From the NCBI GenBank assembly GCA_033765245.1, contig JANRIF010000181.1, positions 1 through 7,409 on the forward strand: a stretch of DNA of 7,409 nucleotides, read 5' to 3'. Shown here in pieces: positions 1 to 5,904 of this stretch. The stretch is from GCA-002840015 sp033765245. Its GTDB lineage: Bacteria; Pseudomonadota; Gammaproteobacteria; Xanthomonadales; Xanthomonadaceae. Made by a program: the position numbers and the translations under genes. Below the pieces are notes generated by a model. The model was not told the origin of the DNA. It was given only the letters and a program-made list of their open reading frames with translations, and did no database searches. Positions within the stretch are counted from its first letter, which is position 1; each line of letters begins with the position of its first letter.

Positions 1-10
1 GCGCTTGCGC

Positions 11-90
11 GATGTACAGGATGTACGAGTGCTGCGAGCGGGCGCTTCCGGCATCCTGCCTCCCGCGCCACTCGTGCATCCATGCACGTC
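11..90. repeat. Long imperfect inverted repeat (intergenic hairpin element)
   Basis: The left arm (11-31) and right arm (69-90) are reverse complements in 18 of 22 aligned columns, with three transitions and a one-base gap. Inside lie a second pair (GCGGG 38-42 with CCCGC 62-66) and a small hairpin (GGCA 50-53, TGCC 57-60). The left arm contains a direct repeat, GATGTAC at 11-17 and 20-26. The right arm holds its own palindrome, GTGCAT/ATGCAC at 74-87. This layered symmetry is typical of dispersed intergenic hairpin elements and not of coding sequence. The element may extend left of the window. Whether it is repeated elsewhere in the genome cannot be seen here. Confidence 0.6.
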
Positions 91-141
91 GCAGGGATGC
101 GCGAGAGCAGCCGATCGCTGCGGCAGTCGCCCGCAAGCGGC

Positions 142-182
142 CTCCCACAAGCGCGCGCGACGCCTTCGCTGGTTTGTGAGAG
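142..182. repeat. REP-like small inverted repeat
   Basis: CTCCCACAA at 142-150 faces TTGTGAGAG at 174-182, matching in eight of nine positions when reverse complemented. The interior is rich in GCG/CGC. From memory, TTGTGGGAG-type arms around a GC-rich core resemble REP elements of xanthomonads and pseudomonads; I cannot confirm family membership. Between this element and the longer one at 11-90 there is also a perfect five-base stem, GCAGC 107-111 with GCTGC 117-121, so almost all of the first 180 bases can fold. Confidence 0.4.
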
Positions 183-222
183 CGTATTCGCGCGCGTTAT
201 GGGCCGTGTCTCGATATGCTCT

Positions 223-297
223 CCCGAGTCCCGAGTCCCGAGTCCCGAGTCCCGACTGAGCGAGGGAAGTCGCGCAGCAACCGAATCCCGAATTCCC
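223..297. repeat. Heptanucleotide tandem repeat (CCCGAGT)n with decayed copies
   Basis: Four exact copies of CCCGAGT run from 223 to 250, followed by a partial fifth (CCCGA, 251-255). After about 25 unrelated bases, degenerate units reappear at 281-297 as CCGAAT, CCCGAAT and TCCCACC. The last of these ends only six bases before the Shine-Dalgarno sequence of the permease. A seven-base period changes reading frame at each unit, which argues against a coding role. From memory, short GGGACTC or GGGATTC heptad arrays are frequent between genes in Xanthomonas-like genomes; this is not verified. Copy number could vary between strains by slippage. Confidence 0.8.
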
Positions 298-303
298 ACC
301 AAC

Positions 304-307
304 GGAG
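304..307 (+). promoter_or_regulatory. Shine-Dalgarno site fixing the permease start
   Basis: GGAG lies five bases before the ATG at 313. The frame is open upstream to 82, so this site and the start of membrane-protein-like sequence decide the start codon. Confidence 0.7.
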
Positions 308-312
308 CCCCC

Positions 313-1104
313 ATGACCTTCTGGTTGACCTATCTCGCGCTGGGCGCGTTGGCTGGCGTGGCGGCGGGATTGCTGGGGATTGGCGGCGGGTTGGTGCTGG
401 TGGCGGCGCTGGCGTGGGTGCTGCCGCAACAGGGGTTTGCTGCCGAGTCGGTGATGCACGTGGCGTTGGCGACGTCGTTGGCCAGTATCGTGCTGACCGG
501 CCTGTCGTCGGCGCGCTCGCATCATCGGCGCGGCAGCGTGGCGTGGCGCACCGTGGCGTGGCTGGTGCCCGGCGTGTTGCTGGGTGGCTGGCTGGGTTCG
601 CGCGTGGCGGTGTCGCTGTCGGGCGACACGCTGCGCTGGTTGGTGGCGGGCTATTGCTTTGTCGCGGCGGCGCAGTTGGCGCTGGGGCAGCCGCGCCCCG
701 TGCACCCGAATGCCGGTGACGAGCGCGGGTCGTGGTTGAGTGCGGCCGGGGTGGGGATCGGTGCGGTGTCCGCGGTGGTCGGCATCGGCGGGGGCAGCAT
801 GACGGTGCCGTTGCTGATCTGGCGTGGGGTCGCTCCGGTGCGCGCGGTCGGCACGTCCAGCGCCTGCGGCGTGGCGATCGCGGTGGCCAGCGCGGCGGGT
901 TACGCGCTGCACGGCACCGCCCAAGCGTTGCCGGCCGGCAGCGTCGGTTACGTCTATCTGCCGGCGGCGGCCATGGTGGCGGTGGCTTCGGTCAGCATGG
1001 CGCCACTGGGGGTGCGGCTGGCGCACCGATTGAGCGGGTCCGCACTGAAACGGGTCTTCGCCGGCTTCCTGTCGATGGTCGGCATCTCGTTGCTGATGGG
1101 CTGA
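313..1104 (+). CDS. TauE/SafE family membrane permease (sulfite exporter family)
   Basis: This 263-residue integral inner-membrane protein belongs to the TauE/SafE (former DUF81) family. Characterised members are linked to export of sulfite, sulfoacetate or other organic anions, but most are uncharacterised. The family's internal duplication is visible: GLLGIGGG at residues 19-26 recurs as VVGIGGGSM at 155-163, and the Thr-Ser of ALATSLAS (51-58) recurs in VGTSSACG (179-186). About eight hydrophobic stretches cover the chain, with a short polar, charged linker near residues 126-140 between the halves. Length is normal for the family. ATG 313 was chosen because it has GGAG five bases upstream and the first membrane segment begins at once; the open frame further upstream runs through the heptad repeat. 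It lies in tandem with the downstream TonB-dependent receptor, 124 bases away. The family call is firm; the substrate is unknown. Confidence 0.9.
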   Translation: MTFWLTYLALGALAGVAAGLLGIGGGLVLVAALAWVLPQQGFAAESVMHVALATSLASIVLTGLSSARSHHRRGSVAWRTVAWLVPGVLLGGWLGSRVAVSLSGDTLRWLVAGYCFVAAAQLALGQPRPVHPNAGDERGSWLSAAGVGIGAVSAVVGIGGGSMTVPLLIWRGVAPVRAVGTSSACGVAIAVASAAGYALHGTAQALPAGSVGYVYLPAAAMVAVASVSMAPLGVRLAHRLSGSALKRVFAGFLSMVGISLLMG

Positions 1105-1120
1105 ACGCGGGCCGCCGCGT
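1105..1120 (+). terminator. Possible weak hairpin after the permease gene
   Basis: ACGCGG (1105-1110) and CCGCGT (1115-1120) form a perfect six-base stem with loop GCCG, starting immediately after the stop codon. No run of T follows, so it is a poor intrinsic terminator. It may only protect the 3' end or be chance in GC-rich sequence. Confidence 0.2.
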
Positions 1121-1130
1121 CATCCGGCTC

Positions 1131-1159
1131 TTGCGCTGGATTCACATTTTCTTTACAAA
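1131..1159 (+). promoter_or_regulatory. Candidate sigma-70-like promoter for the TonB receptor
   Basis: TTGCGC (1131-1136) and TACAAA (1154-1159) are separated by 17 bases, matching consensus in three and four of six positions. They sit in the only AT-rich patch (1141-1160) of the gap. The predicted transcript would start near 1166 and have a leader of about 60 bases. The match is weak. Confidence 0.3.
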
Positions 1160-1168
1160 CGTGGGCGA

Positions 1169-1193
1169 CCCAGCCAGGAAGGGGCTTGCTGGG
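1169..1193 (+). other. Possible leader hairpin before the TonB receptor
   Basis: CCCAGC (1169-1174) pairs perfectly with GCTGGG (1188-1193) around a 13-base loop; AGCC/GGCT offers an alternative inner pairing. It lies 35 bases before the receptor start, just after the candidate transcription start. No known riboswitch class is recognisable, and a six-base stem may be chance. Confidence 0.2.
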
Positions 1194-1228
1194 CACTCAA
1201 AACACGTCATTCGAGGGGCATAACCATA

Positions 1229-4150
1229 ATGAACGCATACCGTCGTAGCCAGCTCAGCGTCGCGGTCACCGCCGCGCTGGTGCTGTCCGCGCTGCCGCTA
1301 ACCGCGCAGGCGCAGCAACCCGAGGGGGCCGATAAGGCCAAGTCGCTCGACGCGGTGGTGGTGACCGGGTCGCGCATCAAGAAGTCCGAGTCCGTGACCC
1401 AGGCCCCGGTGTCGGTGATCACGCGCGCGCAGATCGATAAAACCGGCGTCGCCTCTCTCGGTCAACTGCTGCAGCAGTTGAGCACCGGCGGCAAGGCGCT
1501 CAATGCACAGTTCAACTCCTCAGGCAACTTCGGGTTCCCGCCGGACGGCGGCGGTATCGGCGCCGGTTCGGCGCAGGTCGACCTGCGGCATCTGGGCTCC
1601 AAGCGCGTGCTGGTACTGGTCGACGGTGTGCGTTGGGTCAACGAGTCCTCGGCTTCCGGCGTCAGCGGCAGCGCCGATCTCAACACCATTCCGCTGGCGA
1701 TCATCGATCGTATCGAAGTGCTGGAGGACGGCGCCTCGTCGATTTACGGTTCGGATGCCATCGCGGGCGTGATCAACGTGATCACCCGCAAGACCTTCGA
1801 CGGCGCTGCGCTGCACACCTATTACGGCGAGTACGCCAAGGGTGGCGAGACCAAGGACGGCAACTTTACCGTCGGCGGTGGCGGCGAGCGTTTCTCGGCG
1901 GTATTCAGCGGCAGTTTCTACGAACAAGATCGCATCAGCTCCGCCGACTACGAGCAGTCGCGTTTCCCGATTCCCTTCGGTGGTCTCGATTTCGGTAGCT
2001 CGGGCACGCCGCAGGGCCGGTTCCGCTTCTGCGACCCGTCGCGTCCGGCGGGCACGGTGGGTTTCTGCGGCGATGCCACCAATGCCGCGCAGTTCTACAA
2101 CGTGACGCTGAACAACGGCACCACTAATCCGGTATGGAATCCGGCGAATCCCAGCGCCGGCACCTACCACAACTTCACCGGTCAGGACCGCTTCAACTTC
2201 GCGCCGTTCAACCTGCTGTTGACGCCGTCGCAGCGCAAGAGCCTGTTCACCAACATCACCTACAACGTCAATGACAACGTCAATCTGCACGTCAAGGCGC
2301 TGTACAACAATCGCCAGTCGGTGAACCAGGCGGCGCCCGAGCCGATCTTCGTCGGCCCCGGTGCCGGTACCGGCGGTATCGCCGATACGATCTCGATCTC
2401 GCGCCTGAATCCGTTCAACCCGTTCGGCATCGACCTCAACGCCGATTCCAATTTCCTGTTCATCGGCCGGCGTCCGCTGGAAGTCGGGCCGCGCGAGTTC
2501 AAGCAGGATGTGGATACCTGGTACGCCAACGGCGGTTTCGACGGCAGCTTCAATCTGGGCGAGCGCAGCTTCAGTTGGGATGTGAACTACGTGCATTCCG
2601 AGAACAAGGCGCAGCAGGTCTTTACCAACGGCTACAACGTTGCCAAGCTCAAGCTCGCGCTGGGTGATCCGGCGCTTTGCGCGGCAGTGGCCGGTTGTAC
2701 CCCGCTCGATCTGTTCGGCGGCCAGGCTCGCCCGTTCACCCAGCAGATGATCGATTACATCCGCACCACCCAGCGCGATTCGAGCAAGCAGAAGCTGGAC
2801 CTGATCTCGGCCAACATTACCGGCGGTCTGTTCGACATCGGCGATCGCGAGGTCGGTATCGCGGCCGGGTTCGAGCATCGCAAGAACACCGGCAGCTTCA
2901 CGCCGGACGCGTTGCGCCAGACCGGCGAGTCGCAGGACAGCTTCGCCGCGCCGATTTCGGCCAGCGATACCGTCGACGAGATCTACGGCGAAATCAACGT
3001 GCCGGTGCTGGCCTCGCTCGAAGTCAGCGGTGCCCTGCGCTACTCGGATTACGACAGCACGGGCGGCGCGACCACCGGCAAGATCGGCCTGCGCTGGCAG
3101 CCGGTTTCCGATCTGGTGTTGCGCGGCAACTATTCGGAAGGCTTCCGCGCTCCGAACCTGGGCGAACTGTTCGGCCTGACCCAGTTCGGCGCCACCTTGA
3201 CCGACCCCTGCGGTCCAACCAACGGCGGCCTGGTGGTGGACGACTCCAACGGCCCCAACAGCACGCCGCTGGAAACAGCCTGCCGTGCACAGGGCGTACC
3301 GAGCGGCTTCCGCCAGGCCAATACCCAGATCACCACCTTCACCGGCGGCAACGCCGATCTCTCGCCCGAAGATTCCAAGTCCTACACGGGTGGTCTGGTC
3401 TACAGCCCGAGTTGGGCCGAAGGCTTGAGCTGGTCGGAGCGACTTGATTTCGAGGTGACCTACTATCACCACAAGATCACCGGCGCCATCCAGGCGCGCG
3501 ACATCCAGCAGTTGCTCGATGCGTGTCTGGCGGGTACCGCCAGTGGTCAGGTGTGCTCGGGCTTCACGCGCATTTCCAGCGGCGATCTGCGCCCACCGAC
3601 CAACTTCCTCGACAATCTGGGCAGCATCACCACCGATGGCTTCGACTTCAAGACCAACTGGGTCAGCCCGGAGTGGAGCTTCGGTCAGTTGACGGCGTCT
3701 GCGCAAAGTACCTACGTCAACAAGTACAAGGCGGTGGACATCGACGGCAACGTATCGCGTCGCAAGGTGGGCATCGAGGTCGACGACAGTGCGATCCCCG
3801 ATTGGCAGACCAACGTGCAGTTGGGCTGGAAGAAGGGCGATTTCGACGCCGCCTGGAACATCCGCTACATCGCGCAGGTGGATGAACTGTGCAATGGCGA
3901 CTTGGAGGGACTGCCGGGTTGTCCGACTGCCGATGCCAAGCGCAGTCTGGGTGCGACCACGTACCACGACTTCCAGTTGGGTTGGAACAACGCTTTGACG
4001 GTTGAGGACCTGCGCCTCAGTGCCGGCGTCAACAATGCGTTCGAGCGCGATCCGCCGAGCTGCCTGACCTGCTCGCTCAACGGCTACGATGCCGGTACGT
4101 ACGATCTGCCGGGCCGCTTCTGGTATCTGAGCCTCGACTACCGCTTCTGA
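1229..4150 (+). CDS. TonB-dependent outer-membrane receptor
   Basis: This 973-residue receptor would import a scarce ligand across the outer membrane using TonB-ExbBD energy. Residues 1-28 form a signal peptide (RR near the N terminus, hydrophobic core, AQA before Gln29). A TonB-box-like LDAVVVTGSR spans 40-49. The plug domain covers roughly 55-188, with VLVLVDGVRW (127-136), IDRIEVLEDGASSIYGSDAIAGVINVIT-type sequence (159-186) and a hydrophobic run before the barrel. The beta-barrel fills the rest, with NYSEGFRAPNLGELF near 634-648, and ends in the terminal aromatic signature YLSLDYRF. All 12 cysteines fall in close pairs: 268/280, 484/490, 661/685, 766/776, 888/898 and 945/948. GAGGGG lies ten bases before the ATG. 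A strong terminator follows, so it is the last gene of its unit. Nothing in the neighbourhood identifies the ligand; the cysteine-paired loops and large size suit Xanthomonadales receptors for organic ligands, which is inference. Confidence 0.95.
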   Translation: MNAYRRSQLSVAVTAALVLSALPLTAQAQQPEGADKAKSLDAVVVTGSRIKKSESVTQAPVSVITRAQIDKTGVASLGQLLQQLSTGGKALNAQFNSSGNFGFPPDGGGIGAGSAQVDLRHLGSKRVLVLVDGVRWVNESSASGVSGSADLNTIPLAIIDRIEVLEDGASSIYGSDAIAGVINVITRKTFDGAALHTYYGEYAKGGETKDGNFTVGGGGERFSAVFSGSFYEQDRISSADYEQSRFPIPFGGLDFGSSGTPQGRFRFCDPSRPAGTVGFCGDATNAAQFYNVTLNNGTTNPVWNPANPSAGTYHNFTGQDRFNFAPFNLLLTPSQRKSLFTNITYNVNDNVNLHVKALYNNRQSVNQAAPEPIFVGPGAGTGGIADTISISRLNPFNPFGIDLNADSNFLFIGRRPLEVGPREFKQDVDTWYANGGFDGSFNLGERSFSWDVNYVHSENKAQQVFTNGYNVAKLKLALGDPALCAAVAGCTPLDLFGGQARPFTQQMIDYIRTTQRDSSKQKLDLISANITGGLFDIGDREVGIAAGFEHRKNTGSFTPDALRQTGESQDSFAAPISASDTVDEIYGEINVPVLASLEVSGALRYSDYDSTGGATTGKIGLRWQPVSDLVLRGNYSEGFRAPNLGELFGLTQFGATLTDPCGPTNGGLVVDDSNGPNSTPLETACRAQGVPSGFRQANTQITTFTGGNADLSPEDSKSYTGGLVYSPSWAEGLSWSERLDFEVTYYHHKITGAIQARDIQQLLDACLAGTASGQVCSGFTRISSGDLRPPTNFLDNLGSITTDGFDFKTNWVSPEWSFGQLTASAQSTYVNKYKAVDIDGNVSRRKVGIEVDDSAIPDWQTNVQLGWKKGDFDAAWNIRYIAQVDELCNGDLEGLPGCPTADAKRSLGATTYHDFQLGWNNALTVEDLRLSAGVNNAFERDPPSCLTCSLNGYDAGTYDLPGRFWYLSLDYRF

Positions 4151-4170
4151 TTCCGCAAAAGCGTCGATCG

Positions 4171-4206
4171 ACGGCCGGCACATTTCGGTGTGCCGGCCGT
4201 TTTTTT
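4171..4206 (+). terminator. Strong intrinsic terminator after the TonB receptor
   Basis: ACGGCCGGCACA (4171-4182) and TGTGCCGGCCGT (4189-4200) form a perfect 12-base stem with the six-base loop TTTCGG, followed directly by seven T residues (4200-4206). It starts 20 bases after the receptor stop. The minus-strand nuclease gene converges on it. In that direction the hairpin is preceded by A residues but no T run follows directly (only TTTT about ten bases on), so termination from that side should be weaker. Confidence 0.92.
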
Positions 4207-4265
4207 GGTTTGTGCGACGCATCGCGCCGGGGCAACTGCAGACGGTTTCCCGCGACGGACGTGCG

Positions 4266-5036
4266 TCAGCCGCTGTGATCGCCTTGCAGCATATGCGACG
4301 GCACCCGCACGCTCAGCGTCACCGCCAGGTGGTCGGAGCAGGCGGCAGGAAGCGCATGCGGGGCGCGCTCGTTTACCGGCAGGCTGGTGAGGATGTGGTC
4401 GAGCGCGCGGCGCGGTTTCCAGCTCGGGAACGTCGGCACCGCCCACGGCGGTGGGGCCAGCCGCGTGCGGCGATAGAGGATTTCCATCTCCGGGGCGTCC
4501 GGCGGGCAGTTGAAATCGCCCATCAGGATCGCGTTGGGCGAGTCGCCCAGCAGTTCCGCGATGTAGCCCAATTGCGCGCGGCGCGAGCGCATGCCCAGCG
4601 ACAGGTGGGCGATCATTACCGCCAGCCCGTCGCGACCGCGGCCCAGGCGCGCGAGCAGCGCGCCACGACCCGGCAGCCGTCCCGGCAGCGGGTAATCGAG
4701 CACCTCGTGCAACGGCAGGCGGCTGAGCAGGCCGTTGGCGCTCGAGGCGATGCCGCCGACGCGGCGGTTCGGCTGATGGCTCCAGAACGGCAGCTCGCTG
4801 CGTTCGGCCAGATAGTGGGTCTGGTTCATGAAGCCCGAGCGCAGACTGCCGGGGTCGGACTCCTGCAGGCCGATCACGTCATAGGGTTTTACCAGTTCGG
4901 CGATCTGGTCCAGGTTGCTGCGCTTGCCGGCGGGCAGCACGTTGCTCCAGCCGCGGGTGATGTATTCGCCGTAGCTGCCGGTGCGGGCGCCGGCCTGGAT
5001 GTTGCAACTGAGCAAGGTCAGTGTGCGTTCGGACAT
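4266..5036 (-). CDS. Endonuclease/exonuclease/phosphatase family protein
   Basis: This 256-residue protein has the DNase I-like (EEP) metal-dependent phosphoesterase fold. The catalytic landmarks appear in order: Asn12 in SCNIQ, Glu59 in GLQES, His144 in IAHLSLG, GDFN at 173-176, Asp213-His214 in ALDHIL, and Ser234-Asp235-His236 in CSDHLAV. All residues expected for metal binding and general base chemistry are present, so it should be active on a phosphodiester or phosphomonoester. The natural substrate (DNA, RNA, nucleotide or lipid head group) cannot be told. There is no signal peptide, so it is probably cytoplasmic. The ATG is the only sensible start, but no clear Shine-Dalgarno sequence precedes it. 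It lies 120 bases downstream of dsbA on the same strand, separated by a hairpin, so it may be read partly from that unit or from its own unrecognised promoter. Confidence 0.9.
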   Translation of the reverse strand: MSERTLTLLSCNIQAGARTGSYGEYITRGWSNVLPAGKRSNLDQIAELVKPYDVIGLQESDPGSLRSGFMNQTHYLAERSELPFWSHQPNRRVGGIASSANGLLSRLPLHEVLDYPLPGRLPGRGALLARLGRGRDGLAVMIAHLSLGMRSRRAQLGYIAELLGDSPNAILMGDFNCPPDAPEMEILYRRTRLAPPPWAVPTFPSWKPRRALDHILTSLPVNERAPHALPAACSDHLAVTLSVRVPSHMLQGDHSG

Positions 5037-5101
5037 GCGTGTTGTGACCGGTGACGCCGTGTCGGGTTCACTGCCACGGTAAGAGATTTCTGCGCATAAC
5101 G

Positions 5102-5129
5102 CACAAGGGCCGCGATTGCGGCCCTTGTG
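5102..5129 (-). terminator. Hairpin terminator or attenuator after dsbA
   Basis: CACAAGGGCCGC (5102-5113) and GCGGCCCTTGTG (5118-5129) form a perfect 12-base stem with the four-base loop GATT, 27 bases beyond the dsbA stop. On the minus strand the stem is followed by CGTTATGCG, so there is no real U run. The stem is strong enough to end or stabilise the dsbA message, but some read-through into the nuclease gene is likely. Confidence 0.65.
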
Positions 5130-5156
5130 GCTGACTCGTCGGCGCGCGGCAGGCGA

Positions 5157-5816
5157 TTAGTTGGCGGCGCTCGCCTTCATTGCCTGACGCTCGCGCTCGA
5201 TCAGGATGTTGGCGGTAGTGATCAGGCCGGGCAGGCCGGTTTCGGGCGTCGCCAGCAGGCGGTACTTGCCGTTGATCACCAGGGTTGGGGTGGCCTGCAC
5301 CTGCCAGCGCGGAGCGAACTGCTTGGCGCGCGTGATCTTGGCATTGACCGCGAAGCTGTTCATGGTCGACTCGAAGGTCTTGGCGTCGGCGCCGAAATCG
5401 GCATAGAACGCAGCGATGTCGGCCACGCTCTTGAACTGGCGCTTGTCGATGTGGATCGCCTTGAACATGGCGTCGTGGGTCTTCTCAAGCAGGCCCATGG
5501 CCTCGGCGGTGTAATAGGCGCGGCCGAAGGCTTCCCAGGCGCCGCCGTTGGACATCGGCATGTAGATGAAGTTGACGTCGCTGCCGAGCGATTTCTTCCA
5601 CTCGTTCACCAGCGGTTGGAAATTTGCGCAGTGGATGCAGCCGTAGCCAAACACTTCCACTACTTCGATCTTGCCGGGCATCGGCGCCATGCGATCGGGC
5701 GGCGCGATGCTGGTGTAGTGGTGGCCATCGCGCAGTTCGGTGGTGGCGTCGGCCTGCGCGAGAACGGTGGTGGGCAGCAGCGCCGCGAGGGCGATCAGGG
5801 CGAATTGGCGAATCAT
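5157..5816 (-). CDS. dsbA: Thiol:disulfide interchange protein DsbA
   Basis: This 219-residue periplasmic thiol oxidase donates disulfides to exported proteins and is normally re-oxidised by DsbB. Residues 1-20 are a signal peptide (hydrophobic core, VLA before Gln21). The thioredoxin-fold active site is Cys60-Ile61-His62-Cys63 in VFGYGCIHCANF. The cis-proline loop is Thr176-Pro177 in VQATPTLVINGKYR. The helical insertion lies between, around residues 90-165. E. coli DsbA has CPHC and Val before the cis-Pro, so this protein differs at both positions that tune redox behaviour. Length is normal for the family. The start at 5816 is set by GGAG six bases upstream and by the signal peptide; the frame stays open further upstream only because it overlaps the end of the cytochrome gene. 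It lies 88 bases downstream of cytochrome c4, probably in one transcript. The same order is known in Pseudomonas (cytochrome c4, dsbA). Confidence 0.94.
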   Translation of the reverse strand: MIRQFALIALAALLPTTVLAQADATTELRDGHHYTSIAPPDRMAPMPGKIEVVEVFGYGCIHCANFQPLVNEWKKSLGSDVNFIYMPMSNGGAWEAFGRAYYTAEAMGLLEKTHDAMFKAIHIDKRQFKSVADIAAFYADFGADAKTFESTMNSFAVNAKITRAKQFAPRWQVQATPTLVINGKYRLLATPETGLPGLITTANILIERERQAMKASAAN

Positions 5817-5822
5817 GGCAAT

Positions 5823-5826
5823 CTCC
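5823..5826 (-). promoter_or_regulatory. Shine-Dalgarno site fixing the dsbA start
   Basis: Read on the minus strand, GGAG precedes the ATG at 5816 by six bases. It supports this start over the in-frame ATG at 5993, which would lie inside the cytochrome gene and hide the signal peptide. Confidence 0.75.
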
Positions 5827-5904
5827 GGAATCGGGTGAGGTGGACGCGACGAACCAGTATCCTGGCCGCCGCGAACTGAACGCAGGCTGGCGCGAGCGCG
5901 GAAC

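Noticed and set aside
5..259. An 84-codon plus-strand frame at the left edge
   Set aside because: It lies wholly within the inverted-repeat and heptad region, has Arg/Ala/Ser-rich composition, and shows no recognisable domain.
82..312. N-terminal extension of the permease back to an ATG at 82
   Set aside because: The stretch translates repeats, including the seven-base array, into low-complexity Ser/Pro/Arg sequence. The proper membrane protein and a well-placed GGAG both point to ATG 313.
1229..4150. Assigning the receptor a specific substrate such as a siderophore, vitamin B12 or a sugar
   Set aside because: Plug and barrel motifs are generic and no adjacent substrate-specific enzyme or regulator is present, so a ligand would be a guess.
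1520..4222. A 900-codon open frame on the minus strand opposite the TonB receptor
   Set aside because: Its codons are in exact register with the receptor codons, so it stays open only because the sense gene avoids TTA, CTA and TCA, which are rare in GC-rich genomes. It has no domain-like composition, no Shine-Dalgarno site, and starts beyond the receptor terminator.
4188..5054. A 288-codon plus-strand frame over the nuclease gene
   Set aside because: It starts within the receptor terminator, has Arg/Ala/Gln-rich composition with no motifs, and mirrors the EEP gene, whose full catalytic set is on the other strand.
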